Below are positions 53,301 to 62,608 of a stretch of 64,000 nucleotides of DNA, one piece after another. The translations under genes were made by a program, and so were the position numbers. The stretch is taken from contig JAGVJJ010000007.1 in NCBI GenBank assembly GCA_020051175.1, positions 124,001 through 188,000 on the forward strand, read 5' to 3'. The first letter of the stretch is position 1, and each line of letters begins with the position of its first letter. Under the pieces are notes generated by a model. The model did not search any database. It was not told where the DNA came from and saw only the letters and a program-made list of their open reading frames with translations. The stretch comes from Bacteroidia bacterium. Lineage in GTDB: Bacteria > Bacteroidota > Bacteroidia > 2-12-FULL-35-15.

Positions 53301-56300
53301 GTTAATGCTGAATCCTCGCATACAAGGTTAGTACCTGTACAAGCACCTGAGCGTAAGTTTACTACTGCATTCAGGCCGGTAGAACCAACTACGGTAATAT
53401 CGTGTGCTGTAGCAGTAGCCACAAAGCTGTACCAAACATCATCGTCAGCTGTACCCGTACAAGGAGCTGCAGCAACCGATTGTGTAGCACCCAGTACAGT
53501 TCCTGATGTTGCACTTCCACAAGTAGGACCGTAAACAGTTAAGGAAACTGCATCGGCACACTCATCATTTGCAGGAGGCTCAGTACCTGGTGTTGTAACG
53601 CATATTGTAAATGTTGTAGTTGAAGGGAATCCGCTGCCGTAGTCATAAACCCTTACAAAATAAGTAGTACCAATTGTAAGACCTGTAGCGTGGATTATTT
53701 CTTTTCCACCGTTACCTGTACTGTCCGCACAACCTACGTTAGGGCCGGAGCAGTTGTTCTGGTGCATGTCAACAACTGCGTTGAAGCTTGCAGAACCCTG
53801 AACGGTAACATCGTGAGTGGTAGCAGTAGCTACGAATTTGTACCAAACGTCATCATTTGCGCTACCAGTTGTACCGTTACAGCTGATAGCAGCAATAGAT
53901 TGTGTTGCACCCGCTACGTTACCTGTAGTCGTTCCTCCGCATGTAGGGCCGTACACAGTAAGTGTAGTAGCTCCCGCACAGTTGTTGTTTGGCGGAGGTG
54001 TGGTAGTAGGTGTTGTAACACATATTGTAAATGTTGTTGTTGAAGGTGTTGTGCTGCCGTAGTCGTATACCCTTACATAATAAGTGTTTCCGATTGTCAG
54101 GCCGGTAGCAATGATAACCTCTGTTCCACCTATTGCAGTAGAATCAGCACAGTTAACATTCGTACCTGAACAGGCACCTGTTCTAAGGTCAACCACAGCA
54201 TCAAGGTTAGAAGAACCAACCACGGTGATGTTGTGTGAAGTAGAAGTAGCTACGAAGCTATACCATACATCGTCCTCGGATGTACCGGTAAGACCGTTAC
54301 ACAATAGCGGAGCGATAGACTGAGTAGCACTTGCCACATTTCCTGTTGTAGCACCACCGCATGAAGCACCATACACAGTTAAAGGTGTAGCTCCTGAACA
54401 GTTGTCGTTCGAAGGAGTTGGAGGCGGAGGTGTTGTAACGCAGATTGTAAATGTTGTTGTTGCTGCATTTGCAGAGTAGTAATGGTATACCCTTACATAA
54501 TATGTAGTACCTACAGTTAATCCTGTAGCTGTCATTGTTTCTGTACCACCTGTACCGGAAGCATCCAGACAGCTGACATTGGTGCCGTTGCAAGAACCAG
54601 AACGCAGGTCAATTACAGCGTCAAAGCTTGCAGAACCAGCTACAGTAATAATGTGAGAAGTGGATGTAGCCACAAAGCTGTACCAAACATCATCATTAGC
54701 AGTACCCGCACAAGGAGCAGCAGCTATAGACTGAGTAGCACCAGCAACATCACCAGTTGTGGTACCACCGCAGGTAGCACCGTATACTGTTAATGCTGTA
54801 GCACCTGTACATTCATCATTAGCAGGTGTAGGTGTTGTAACACAGATAGTAAATGTTGGGGTAGCAGGAGCAGAAGCGCTGTAATGGTAAACCCTTACAA
54901 AATAAGTGCTTCCCGCAACAAGACCTGTAGCATTGATAACCTCAGTTCCGCCACCTGTTGTAGCGTCAGCACAGTCTACATTTGTACCAGGACATGAACC
55001 AGCTCTTAAATCAACCACAGCATCAAAGCTTGCAGAACCAACTACTGTAATTGTATGTGAAGAAGCAGTGGCAACAAAGCTGTACCAGATATCATCGTCT
55101 GCTGTTCCAGAGAAGGAGTTACAAGTAATACCAGGCAATGACTGGGTTGCACCTGTAACATCACCTGTTGTAGCACCACCGCAGGTAAGACCATACACCG
55201 TTAATGACGTAGCGCCAGAACAGTTGTCGTTAGCTGGTGGTGGAGGTGCAGGAGTTGTTACGCAAATAGTAAATGTTGTAGTTGTTGGAACATTTGGTCC
55301 GTAGTGGTATACCCTTACATAATAAGTAGAACCTACTGTAAGTCCTGTAGCACTTAATACTTCTGTCTGTCCGCTCAATGTAGCATCTTTACAGCTGATA
55401 TTGGTGCCGTTACAAGAACCTGAACGCAAATCAATTACCGCATCGAAAGCTGAGCTTCCTACTACAGTAATGTCATGTGTTGCCGATGTAGCAACAAAGC
55501 TGTACCAAACATCGTCATCAGCAGTACCAGCACAGGTAGCAGCCAATGATTGAGTAGCACTCAGCACATTTCCGGTAGTAGCACTTCCGCAAACGGTATC
55601 GTATACGGTTAACGAAGTAGCCCCTGCACAGTCATCATTTACTGGCGGAGGTGTAGTGATACAGATAGTGAAGGTTGGAGTTGTTGGTGAAGTACCATAA
55701 TTGTAAACACGAACCAGGTAAGTAGTTCCGATAACAAGTCCGGTAGCATTTAATACCTCAGTACCTCCGGTGAAGTTAGCATCAGCACAGTTCAGGTTGG
55801 TACCATTACAAGCACCTGAGCGCAGGTCAACAACAGGGTCGAAACCGGTTGAGCCGGCAACAGTGATGGTGTGTGCTTCAGCAGTAGCAACGAAGCTATA
55901 CCATACATCATTTGCAGCAGGTGCCGTAAAGTTATTACAGCTGATTGGAGCTTCAGATTGAGTAGCACCTGTTACATCACCTGTAACAGCTGAACCGCAG
56001 GTAGGTCCGTATACAACAAGTGCTGTAGCACCACCGCAGGTATCATTTGCAGGCGGAGGAGGAACAGGAGTTGTAACGCAGATTGTAAAAGTGCTGGTGG
56101 TTGGCACGTTTGACGACCAGTGGTAAACACGTACATAATAAGTTGTGCCTATAGTAAGTCCTGTAGCATTTAATACTTCAGTACCGCCATTTGCAGTTGC
56201 GTCTTTACAGCTAAGGTTGGTACCATTACAAGCACCCGAACGCAGGTCGATTACCGCATCAAAGCTTGCAGAGCCAACAACAGTAATATCATGTGTTGCC

Positions 56301-58156
56301 GCAGTAGCCACGAAGCTATACCAAACGTCATCATCAGCAGTACCGGCACAGTTAGCAGCTAAAGACTGGGAGGCACCGGCAACATTGCCTGTTACCGCAC
56401 CACCGCAGGTAGCACCGTAAACAGTTAAAGCCGTAGCACCCGAACAGTTGTCGTTGGCCGGAGCAGGAGTAGTTACACAAATTGTAAATGTTGTGGTTGT
56501 AGGAGCAGTTGAGAAGTAATGGTATACCCTTACATAATAAGTAGTGCCAGCTGTAAGCCCTGTAGCAGTTAACGTTTCAGTTCCGCCACCGCCAGAAGCA
56601 TCTTTACAGCTGATGTTAGTACCGCTGCAGGCACCAGAGCGCAGGTCAATAACCGCATCAAAACTTGTAGAACCAACCACTGTGATTACATGGGATGAAG
56701 CTGTAGCCACAAAGCTGTACCAAACATCGTCATCTGCTGTACCGGCACATGTTGCGGCAAGGGATTGTGTTGCACCAGCTACGTTACCAGTTACCGCGCC
56801 ACCGCAGGTAGCACCGTAAACCGTTAAGGCTGTAGCACCAGAACAGTCGTTGTTAGCAGGGGCAGGAGTTGTAACACATATTGTAAATGTTGTTGTTGAT
56901 GGAGCACTTGAACCCCAGTGGTAAACCCTTACATAATAAGTGGTGCCGATTGTTAAACCGGTAGCGTTCAATACCTCAGTGCCACCGTTTGCCGTAGCAT
57001 CTTTACAGCTTAAGTTTGTTCCGTTACAAGAGCCAGAGCGAAGGTCGATTACCGCATCAAAGCTTGTAGAGCCAACAACTGTAATGTCGTGAACAGAAGC
57101 TGTAGCTACGAATTTGTACCAAACATCATCGTCAGCAGTACCGGCACATGTAGCAGCAAGTGATTGTGTTGCACCAAGTACGTTGCCGTTTGTGGCAGTA
57201 CCGCAGGTTGGTCCATGAACCGTAAGAGAGGTTGCACCAGAACAGTCGTTGTTAGCAGGAGCAGGTGTTGTAACACAGATTGTGAAAGTGGTTGTAGAAG
57301 GAAGTGTGTTCCAGTAGTGATAAACACGAACAAGGTAAGTATTACCTACTGTAAGTCCGGTAGCGTTGATTACCTCAGTGCCGCCATTTCCTGTACCGTC
57401 CATACAAGTAACGTTTGGAGTGGCGCTACAGGTCCCTGATCTTAAGTTAACTACCGCATCAAAGTTGGCCGAACCAACAACGGTAATATTATGCGATGTA
57501 GATGTAGCAACAAATGAATACCAAACATCATCATCAGCTGTACCGGCACATGGTGCTGCTGTAAGCGACTGTGTAGCACCGGCAACGTTTCCGGTAACCG
57601 TACCTCCGCAGGTAGCGCCATAAACAGTTAATGTAGTAGCGTTTGCACAAATATCGTTATTTGGCGCTGGTGTTGTTATACAGGCAGTAAAGGTAGGTGT
57701 GCTTGTAGAACCAGAGAACTCATATACCCTGAAATAATAGGTGTTTCCAATCGTAAGGCTGGTAGCACTGATAACCTCTGCTTGTCCGCCCAAAGTAGCA
57801 TCAGCGCATGACAATGAGTTGCCTGAGCATGCACCATCACGAAACTCAACTACTGCATCAAAACTGGCAGCACCTGTTACAGTAATGGTATGGGCAGTTG
57901 CAGTAGCAACAAATTTATACCATACGTCATTGGCTGAAGTACCTGTAGAACTGTTACAGGTAATTGGCGGAGCCGACTGTGTTGCACCAGCGGTGGAACC
58001 TGAAGTGGAAGAACCGCAGGTTGAGCCGTAGACTGTGAGCGAGGCTGCATTGCCACAAAAGTCGTTGGCAGGAGATTGTGCGTATGCTAGGCCGGAAAAC
58101 AAAAGGGCCAAACAGACTGCAGCATTTTTTAATGTACTACGTAACATTGTTTTCAT
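50348..58156 (-). CDS. Giant secreted repeat protein, 17 PPC-like units plus T9SS sorting domain
   Basis: At 2602 residues this is the largest gene here. A signal peptide (residues 1-26) is followed by 17 tandem units of about 136 residues, each with the pattern NDxCSGATxLTVYGxTCGG..W(Y)xSFVAT..FDAVIDLRSGxC..GTxYYVRVYHY..FTICVTTP. The fold looks like the bacterial pre-peptidase C-terminal (PPC)/jelly-roll type, with four conserved Cys per unit. Two Ig/PKD-like segments follow (NTTVTPSASTICAGNS, GATYQWYLNG), then a type A T9SS sorting domain (VIYPNPFSNTATIEV...SNGMYFYKIAT). It should be a surface adhesin or matrix protein; the ligand is unknown. The unit-level DNA identity is high in places, so repeat number may vary. 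Confidence 0.92.
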   Translation of the reverse strand: MKTMLRSTLKNAAVCLALLFSGLAYAQSPANDFCGNAASLTVYGSTCGSSTSGSTAGATQSAPPITCNSSTGTSANDVWYKFVATATAHTITVTGAASFDAVVEFRDGACSGNSLSCADATLGGQAEVISATSLTIGNTYYFRVYEFSGSTSTPTFTACITTPAPNNDICANATTLTVYGATCGGTVTGNVAGATQSLTAAPCAGTADDDVWYSFVATSTSHNITVVGSANFDAVVNLRSGTCSATPNVTCMDGTGNGGTEVINATGLTVGNTYLVRVYHYWNTLPSTTTFTICVTTPAPANNDCSGATSLTVHGPTCGTATNGNVLGATQSLAATCAGTADDDVWYKFVATASVHDITVVGSTSFDAVIDLRSGSCNGTNLSCKDATANGGTEVLNATGLTIGTTYYVRVYHWGSSAPSTTTFTICVTTPAPANNDCSGATALTVYGATCGGAVTGNVAGATQSLAATCAGTADDDVWYSFVATASSHVITVVGSTSFDAVIDLRSGACSGTNISCKDASGGGGTETLTATGLTAGTTYYVRVYHYFSTAPTTTTFTICVTTPAPANDNCSGATALTVYGATCGGAVTGNVAGASQSLAANCAGTADDDVWYSFVATAATHDITVVGSASFDAVIDLRSGACNGTNLSCKDATANGGTEVLNATGLTIGTTYYVRVYHWSSNVPTTSTFTICVTTPVPPPPANDTCGGATALVVYGPTCGSAVTGDVTGATQSEAPISCNNFTAPAANDVWYSFVATAEAHTITVAGSTGFDPVVDLRSGACNGTNLNCADANFTGGTEVLNATGLVIGTTYLVRVYNYGTSPTTPTFTICITTPPPVNDDCAGATSLTVYDTVCGSATTGNVLSATQSLAATCAGTADDDVWYSFVATSATHDITVVGSSAFDAVIDLRSGSCNGTNISCKDATLSGQTEVLSATGLTVGSTYYVRVYHYGPNVPTTTTFTICVTTPAPPPPANDNCSGATSLTVYGLTCGGATTGDVTGATQSLPGITCNSFSGTADDDIWYSFVATASSHTITVVGSASFDAVVDLRAGSCPGTNVDCADATTGGGTEVINATGLVAGSTYFVRVYHYSASAPATPTFTICVTTPTPANDECTGATALTVYGATCGGTTTGDVAGATQSIAAAPCAGTANDDVWYSFVATSTSHIITVAGSASFDAVIDLRSGSCNGTNVSCLDASGTGGTETMTATGLTVGTTYYVRVYHYYSANAATTTFTICVTTPPPPTPSNDNCSGATPLTVYGASCGGATTGNVASATQSIAPLLCNGLTGTSEDDVWYSFVATSTSHNITVVGSSNLDAVVDLRTGACSGTNVNCADSTAIGGTEVIIATGLTIGNTYYVRVYDYGSTTPSTTTFTICVTTPTTTPPPNNNCAGATTLTVYGPTCGGTTTGNVAGATQSIAAISCNGTTGSANDDVWYKFVATATTHDVTVQGSASFNAVVDMHQNNCSGPNVGCADSTGNGGKEIIHATGLTIGTTYFVRVYDYGSGFPSTTTFTICVTTPGTEPPANDECADAVSLTVYGPTCGSATSGTVLGATQSVAAAPCTGTADDDVWYSFVATATAHDITVVGSTGLNAVVNLRSGACTGTNLVCEDSALTGGTEVLNATGLTIGTTYYVRVYDFGSTAPSTGAFTICVTTPAPSTPVNDNCSGATALTVYGTTCGGATTGDVANATQSIAAISCNSWTGTANDDVWYSFVATSTTHDITVVGSTSFDAVIDLRSGACTGTNIDCADTSFTGGTEVVHASGLTVGNTYLVRVYHYGSSIPATTTFTICVTTPTPSTPVNDNCSGATTLTVYGPSCGGVTNGTVGGATQSSTAITCNSLTGSSEDDVWYKFVATATSHDVTVVGSTSMNAVVEILSGACPGTNVSCADATLAGGTEVINATGLTVGNTYYVRVYDFGNTAPTTTAFTICVTTPSTSIPPNNECSAAAPLTVYGPTCGSTTTGDINGATQSIAPITCNGLTGTTAADVWYSFVATGTSHTITVDGSDSLNAVIDVRSGACSGTNIDCANSTTNGGIETVNATGLTVGATYYVRVYHYGTTSPATTTFTICVTTPSTNGPANDECAAATPLTVYGATCGGTTSGDVANATQSIAAITCGGATGTADDDVWYSFVATDTTHIVTVVGSSGFDAVIDLRSGSCNGTNLSCADASFNGGTETLTADSLVVGNTYYVRVYHYSSSVPSTTTFTICVTTPGPPPPAPSNDDCAGAITLTAYGATCGGTVTGDVAGATQTVAATCGGSANDDVWYKFVATAATHDITVIGSAGFDAVIDLMGGTCNGNNISCGDTSFTGGQEVLTATNLTVGDTYLVRVYDYNTNMPSTTTFSICVTTPCAAPNTTVTPSASTICAGNSATLTANGANSYSWAPSTGLNTTTGPTVVANPTVTTTYTVTGTFNGCSGTQVVTVTVDPAATASISQLENLLTATPGATYQWYLNGIAIPGATAQSYLATQNGNYTVMVTNASGCTATSPPFPIISFLGVDKLNGEHEVVIYPNPFSNTATIEVRGAVVNGQVNMIVMDMLGREIKNVSLTNASGTSPQGGMLFTIDREELSNGMYFYKIATKEQVIGSGKFSVQ
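50988..58078. repeat. Tandem repeat region of about 17 units of about 410 bp
   Basis: The DNA of the units inside the giant gene shows the recurring phrases ccgtacatagtaaggtt-like and ccaaacatcatc-like, about every 410 bp (for example near 51340, 51748, 52168, 53005). Linker length between units varies (prolines), and the first and last units differ most. Confidence 0.85.
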
Positions 58157-58598
58157 GATGAATTAATTAATTGACACTTAAATTAATTGGTACTTATTTA
58201 TTTATTGCTTTAAAACACTACTTTATAGTATCTGTAAAAGGATACGAGCGGCAAAAATAGGGAAAAATTGTAAATTATTAACAATCGGGGTTAAATTTAG
58301 GGTGAATTGTGCTCATTTTAGGGGGCTAAATTGTTGTATTTTAATGATTTATAATAATATGTTAAAATGTGAAAAAAGTGTTTAGGAAGGGTGTTTTTTG
58401 TATTGTTTAACAAAGATGGGCGTTTTTTGAAGTGATTTTCAGGAATTTGCGGAGGGAATGTTAATTTGTCGCAGTGGTACGCGGAGTTTTTTAGCAGAGT
58501 TTCGCTGAAAAAGCTTGTTGGATTTGGTATAGGGGGTGGACTAATGAGTGTTATTCCCAAAGCGAAGTTTTAACCGTCTATTATCAGATTTTTGTGAT
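58157..58598. other. Intergenic region of about 440 bp
   Basis: Apart from the promoter candidate at 58252-58284 there is only AT-rich DNA and a G-run near 58320. Short ORFs in it have no coding look. It lies upstream of the giant gene and downstream of phoH. Confidence 0.55.
58252..58284 (-). promoter_or_regulatory. Candidate promoter of the giant repeat gene
   Basis: On the minus strand TTG at 58284-58282 and TATTTTTG at 58259-58252, spaced 22 bp, match the -33/-7 pattern. The leader to the ATG at 58156 would be about 90 bases. Confidence 0.5.
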
Positions 58599-59552
58599 TT
58601 AGTTGTTGCCACTGGTTTCGTAAACTTCCACAATTTTTTTAACCAGTTTGTGACGTATAACATCATTCCCATCGAGCTGAATGAATTCAATGCCACTGAG
58701 GTTATTTAACAGTTTCATTGCCTGTATTAAACCTGAGGGTTGGTGCTTCGGAAGATCAATTTGGGTTATGTCACCGGTAATCAGGAACTTAGCAGATGAG
58801 CCCATACGGGTAAGGAACATTTTTAGCTGTCCCTGTGTTGCATTTTGAGCCTCATCAAGAATAACAAAGGCATTGTCAAGCGTTCTTCCACGCATAAAGG
58901 CAAGTGGGGCGATTTGGATGATCCTGTTTTCAATATAGTAGGCAAGCTTTTCTGGCGCTATCATATCGTCCAGGGCATCGTACAACGGCTGCAGATATGG
59001 ATCAAGCTTATCCTTAAGCGCACCTGGCAAAAAACCAAGGTTTTCCCCGGCTTCAACAGCCGGCCTGGTAAGTACTATTTTTTTTATTTCTTTGTTTTTT
59101 AGCGCTCTAACTGCCAGAGCAACAGCAGTATATGTTTTTCCGGTACCGGCAGGCCCAATGGCGAAAACCATGTCATTTTTTTTGATGCTCTCAACAATGC
59201 GTCTTTGGTTTGCTGTTCTTGCCTTGATAATCAGTCCGTTATTTCCAAATACAATAACATCGTCCCCTTCCACACTCTCAGAAGATGAACGGTTGGTACT
59301 GCTTTTCCCAAGTATCTGCTCAATTGCATTTTCGGTAAGGTTACCATAGCGGTTGAAATAGGCAGTAAGAACATTTACCACCATTTCCAGCTGGTTTATT
59401 TCTTCCGGTTCACCACTGACTTTAATAACCTCACCGCGCGCAACAATTTTCAGGTTGGGAAAACGCTTTTTTATAAGGCTAAGCTTTGTGTCGTTCACTC
59501 CGTACAAATCAACAGGAGCAATATCTTCGAGAATTATTTTTTTTTCGGTCAT
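58599..59552 (-). CDS. PhoH family ATPase
   Basis: The 317-residue protein has an N-terminal KH-like part (about 1-110: IVARGEVIKVSGEPEEINQLE), then the PhoH domain with Walker A GPAGTGKTYTA (near residue 137), VLTRPAVEAGENLGFLPG and Walker B FVILDEAQNA. Such ATPases are linked to RNA metabolism (YbeZ type). Typical length for the family. Cytoplasmic, single gene, divergent from the SAM hydrolase gene. Confidence 0.94.
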   Translation of the reverse strand: MTEKKIILEDIAPVDLYGVNDTKLSLIKKRFPNLKIVARGEVIKVSGEPEEINQLEMVVNVLTAYFNRYGNLTENAIEQILGKSSTNRSSSESVEGDDVIVFGNNGLIIKARTANQRRIVESIKKNDMVFAIGPAGTGKTYTAVALAVRALKNKEIKKIVLTRPAVEAGENLGFLPGALKDKLDPYLQPLYDALDDMIAPEKLAYYIENRIIQIAPLAFMRGRTLDNAFVILDEAQNATQGQLKMFLTRMGSSAKFLITGDITQIDLPKHQPSGLIQAMKLLNNLSGIEFIQLDGNDVIRHKLVKKIVEVYETSGNN

Positions 59553-59657
59553 TTTAGTGTATTAACTGCTCTCAGTCCTGGTTATGAATTTTTTTAGCCG
59601 AACCAGGTTCATTTTAACTTTAGCTGCAATTTTAGCATCTGAAGCGCGAAAATAATA

Positions 59658-59665
59658 TATTTTTG
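59658..59665 (+). promoter_or_regulatory. Candidate -7 promoter element for the SAM hydrolase gene
   Basis: TATTTTTG followed by CAG, matching TAnnTTTG, 46 bp before the ATG at 59712. No clear TTG about 20 bp upstream. Confidence 0.45.
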
Positions 59666-59711
59666 CAGATGCCGGGGAAAAACAGACGGAGACAATCAAT
59701 TTACAAGCGAA

Positions 59712-60485
59712 ATGGCAATAATAACACTTACTACTGATTTTGGACTGAAAGACCATTATGTGGGTGCTGTTAAAGGAGCCATACTGAGCCAGCTTCCTTC
59801 AGCTGTGATTGTTGACATTTCCCACCTGATAGAGAAGTTCAATATACAGGATGCAGCTTATATCTTAAAAGAGTCCTATCAAAGTTTCCCTGAAAAGTCC
59901 ATCCATATAATTGGTTTACTTAGTGAGTTCAAAAATACAGGTGGCTATGTGGTGGTGGAAAACAACGGCCATTTTTTTATAAGTGCCGATAACGGTATTT
60001 TTTCCCTTCTTTTTGAGGAATATCCTCATAAAGTTGTTGAATTACAGGTGGATAACTCTCAGAATTTAAGTTTTCCGGTGCGTGATGTATTTGTAAAAGC
60101 AGCCTGTCTGCTTGCCCGTGGGGCAGATATAAGCATGTTGGGTACCCCAAGGTCTAGCCTTTTGCAACGCCTGCCGTTCCGTGCAACATCCATGGGGAAT
60201 ATAATAAGAGGCTCGGTAGTGTTTGTGGATTCTTATGGCAACGTAATGACTAACATAAGCAAGAGCCTGTTTGAGCAGGTAGGTAAAAAGCAGCCATTTG
60301 TAATAGAGCTGGCGCGAAGCAACCAGATTGAACGTATCAGTTCGGAATACAACGCTGTTCCTGAAGGGGAAATACTTGCTTTGTTTAATTCATCCGGACA
60401 GCTGGAAATAGCTATGCGCAACGGTAAGGTAAGCAGTATGCTTAATTTGAAATTGAATGATTCAATAACTGTACGGTTCCAATGA
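59712..60485 (+). CDS. SAM hydrolase / SAM hydroxide adenosyltransferase (DUF62) family protein
   Basis: The 257-residue protein has the DUF62 landmarks: ITLTTDFGLKDHYVGAVKGAI at the N-terminus, VIVDISHLIEKFNIQDAAYIL, ISADNGIFSLLF and SVVFVDSYGNVMTNIS near residue 180. Members hydrolyse S-adenosylmethionine to adenosine and methionine, or in some lineages use halide. The hydrolase form is most likely, since no halogenation genes are nearby. The stop codon overlaps the next ATG (ATGA), so the small ABM gene is translationally coupled. Confidence 0.92.
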   Translation: MAIITLTTDFGLKDHYVGAVKGAILSQLPSAVIVDISHLIEKFNIQDAAYILKESYQSFPEKSIHIIGLLSEFKNTGGYVVVENNGHFFISADNGIFSLLFEEYPHKVVELQVDNSQNLSFPVRDVFVKAACLLARGADISMLGTPRSSLLQRLPFRATSMGNIIRGSVVFVDSYGNVMTNISKSLFEQVGKKQPFVIELARSNQIERISSEYNAVPEGEILALFNSSGQLEIAMRNGKVSSMLNLKLNDSITVRFQ

Positions 60486-60772
60486 TAGTGCGTGTTGTAA
60501 AAATGACCTTTAAGCCAGAAAAGGTGGAAGAGTTCCTTAACGTATTTCATACTTACAAGAACTACATCCGCCAAAGCGAAGGGTGCGAGAAGCTGGAGCT
60601 ATTGAACGACATACATTCCAAAAACATTTTTTTTACATACAGCCACTGGCGCAGCGAGATGGATTTAAATAATTACCGGGATTCGGCTCTTTTTGCTACA
60701 GTATGGGGTAAAACCAAAATGATGTTTGAGGCTAAAGCGGAAGCCTGGAGCCTGACCAGGGAAGAGATATAA
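60482..60772 (+). CDS. Antibiotic biosynthesis monooxygenase (ABM) domain protein
   Basis: The 96-residue protein has the ABM ferredoxin-like fold pattern: VRVVKMTFKPEKVEEFLNVF, SEGCEKLELLNDIHSKNIFFTYSHWRSEMDLNNYR and a closing helix. Such proteins are cofactor-free or heme-linked oxygenases or stress proteins; the substrate is unknown. Its ATG overlaps the stop of the SAM hydrolase gene. Confidence 0.88.
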   Translation: MIVRVVKMTFKPEKVEEFLNVFHTYKNYIRQSEGCEKLELLNDIHSKNIFFTYSHWRSEMDLNNYRDSALFATVWGKTKMMFEAKAEAWSLTREEI

Positions 60773-60779
60773 AATATCT

Positions 60780-62492
60780 CTAAGGCTTATAGGTAATGAA
60801 CTGAAAATCACTCTGTATTTTAAAATTGGATGGTGACCATACTGTTATTATCAGGAAACCGCCTCCATCCTGATCGGCTTCTACTTTGGCATTGGTGCCT
60901 GCAAGTGTAACTATGGTAATATAACCTGCGGATGTATAATTTTCACCACTGATCTTAATTTTATACCTGCTGTTTGAACTGTCCCATACGTTTGCAGATG
61001 TAATGTTTCCGGTACTGCTATTTACCGTTCCGTCTGAGCTGATACTTGCATAGGCAATAGGGATAAGGTTGGCGCTTCCAGTAGAGGTGCGGTTCAGCTC
61101 GTTTGAAGTTCCTGTAATGTTAACATTCCCGCTTTCATCGATCCGGAGCCGTTCAATTCCGTTTACCGACCCATTTGGAGTGGTCATAAATTTGAGGTAA
61201 GACCCATTGGCGGTGGAGGTGAAACTTTCAGAAGCGATTGCTACAATTTCTGTTTGATCGTTGGTATGGAAGCCGCTGCCGCTATTATACCCACGGAACT
61301 TTATAGCGCCAAGCTCATCGCCCGTCAGAACTGGTGTAGGAGAGCCAGGATTGCCACGTGCTTTTCTCAGCCAAAGGTGAGCATCTGCAACTGAATTGTC
61401 CGAGTATTGAGTAGATAAAATCCCATGCGGCATATTTGTGGTGGAGCTTACCACTTCCAGCTCGGCATCAGGCGTGGACGTGCCAATACCAACATTGCCA
61501 GTATTGTTGTTATAAATGTTTGTCCCTAAAGTAGTCCATGTAGAGTTCAAAACTGCACCATTTAATGTAAGTCCGTCACCCGGAGTAAAAGGGAACGCAG
61601 GGGTATTCCAGCTGGCAAGTCCGGCAGCATCTGAAGTAAGCACCTTGCCAAGACCCGGTGAACCACCAGTAATTTTAACCTGTCCGGCAACTTCAAGCAT
61701 TGCTCCAGGTGACACTGTTCCGATACCAACGTATCCCGAATTGTTGATGTGCAGACGGTTGCTGCCATTGGTAAGTAGATTAACGGAAGTAAGTGAGCCA
61801 ATATTAAATTGTGAATTGGCATAAATATCGGCATTAAAGCCGGAGGAAAGGAACTCCAGCTCATTGCCGGCAGTAGAAAGGGTTTGTATTGTTAAGGGTG
61901 CTGTAGGGGATGCTGTACCAATGCCTATATTTCCATTGGATGCAATCCTCATTCTTTCAGCATTGTTGGTTTTTATTATCAAACCTTGTGAGTTGGTTGT
62001 ACCCAGAAAATGCGTGTTATCCGCCTGGTTGCCCAGCAATGACCAATTGGCAAAACTGAAAAGGGAAGTTTTGGCATGAAGTGCAAAAGGAACGCTCATC
62101 ATCTGTACGCGGGGCATGGTGAAATACCCTGTATTGCCGGAGTCTATAGCCACTTCAAGAAATTTTTTTCCAACAAACCATTGGAGCGAATCAAAGCTGG
62201 CTGAATCGGCTTTGCCGATAACAAGGTTGAACAGTCCGTATTTATTTGTGCTTACCTGGTTGTGGGTTTCGGAGAATAAAATGTTTCCGGAAATGATTGA
62301 GTCCCATATAGTAAATTTAACATGGAGGTTAGTGGCGTTGCTAAGTGGAAGTCCGTTGGTATCTCTAGCAATTGCCTGATAATTGATTCCGCCCGGAGGT
62401 GGGTAAAGCTGGGAATACGACAAAGAAACCACCATCAATAAAATAAGCGTACTGGTGAATTGTTTTAACTTTATGGTAGATGATAACTGCAT
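60780..62492 (-). CDS. Secreted protein with GIGT-type repeats
   Basis: ATG 62492 gives a signal peptide (MQLSSTIKLKQFTSTLILLMVVSLSYSQ); an upstream in-frame ATG (62513) adds seven residues. Residues 35-140 form a conserved Bacteroidota N-terminal domain (INYQAIARDTNGLPLSN, FSETHNQVSTNKYGLFNLVIG, MPRVQMMSVPFALHAKT). The rest contains repeats around NGNIGIGTASP, GYVGIGTVSP and NVGIGTSTP, as in tail-fibre-like surface proteins, and a beta C-terminus (GGGFLIITVWSPSNFKIQ). No chaperone or T9SS sorting domain is visible at the end. The neighbouring gene at 62609 is related. Confidence 0.82.
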   Translation of the reverse strand: MQLSSTIKLKQFTSTLILLMVVSLSYSQLYPPPGGINYQAIARDTNGLPLSNATNLHVKFTIWDSIISGNILFSETHNQVSTNKYGLFNLVIGKADSASFDSLQWFVGKKFLEVAIDSGNTGYFTMPRVQMMSVPFALHAKTSLFSFANWSLLGNQADNTHFLGTTNSQGLIIKTNNAERMRIASNGNIGIGTASPTAPLTIQTLSTAGNELEFLSSGFNADIYANSQFNIGSLTSVNLLTNGSNRLHINNSGYVGIGTVSPGAMLEVAGQVKITGGSPGLGKVLTSDAAGLASWNTPAFPFTPGDGLTLNGAVLNSTWTTLGTNIYNNNTGNVGIGTSTPDAELEVVSSTTNMPHGILSTQYSDNSVADAHLWLRKARGNPGSPTPVLTGDELGAIKFRGYNSGSGFHTNDQTEIVAIASESFTSTANGSYLKFMTTPNGSVNGIERLRIDESGNVNITGTSNELNRTSTGSANLIPIAYASISSDGTVNSSTGNITSANVWDSSNSRYKIKISGENYTSAGYITIVTLAGTNAKVEADQDGGGFLIITVWSPSNFKIQSDFQFITYKP

Positions 62493-62608
62493 ATCAAAAA
62501 AAGTATTTCCCATATTCCGCTTCGCTTTTGCAGGGATGCAGTTTGGGGTCTGACGTTAAATATAAGAATTTTTTTTGATTTTTCAAACTTTATAATGCTT
62601 TGTAGCGG

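Noticed and set aside
51573-58031. Many plus-strand ORFs of 60-130 codons opposite the giant gene.
   Set aside because: They recur at the unit spacing, are Val/Thr/Cys rich and mirror the minus-strand codons, so they are shadows of the repeats.
50988-58078. Regular repeats about 410 bp apart suggested a repeat array such as CRISPR or satellite DNA.
   Set aside because: The repeats lie in one open reading frame and encode homologous protein units; there are no short direct repeats with unique spacers.
58318-58560. An 80-codon ORF on the minus strand between phoH and the giant gene.
   Set aside because: Composition follows AT-rich DNA (Pro/Asn/Lys/Phe runs), with no signal, domain or conserved look.
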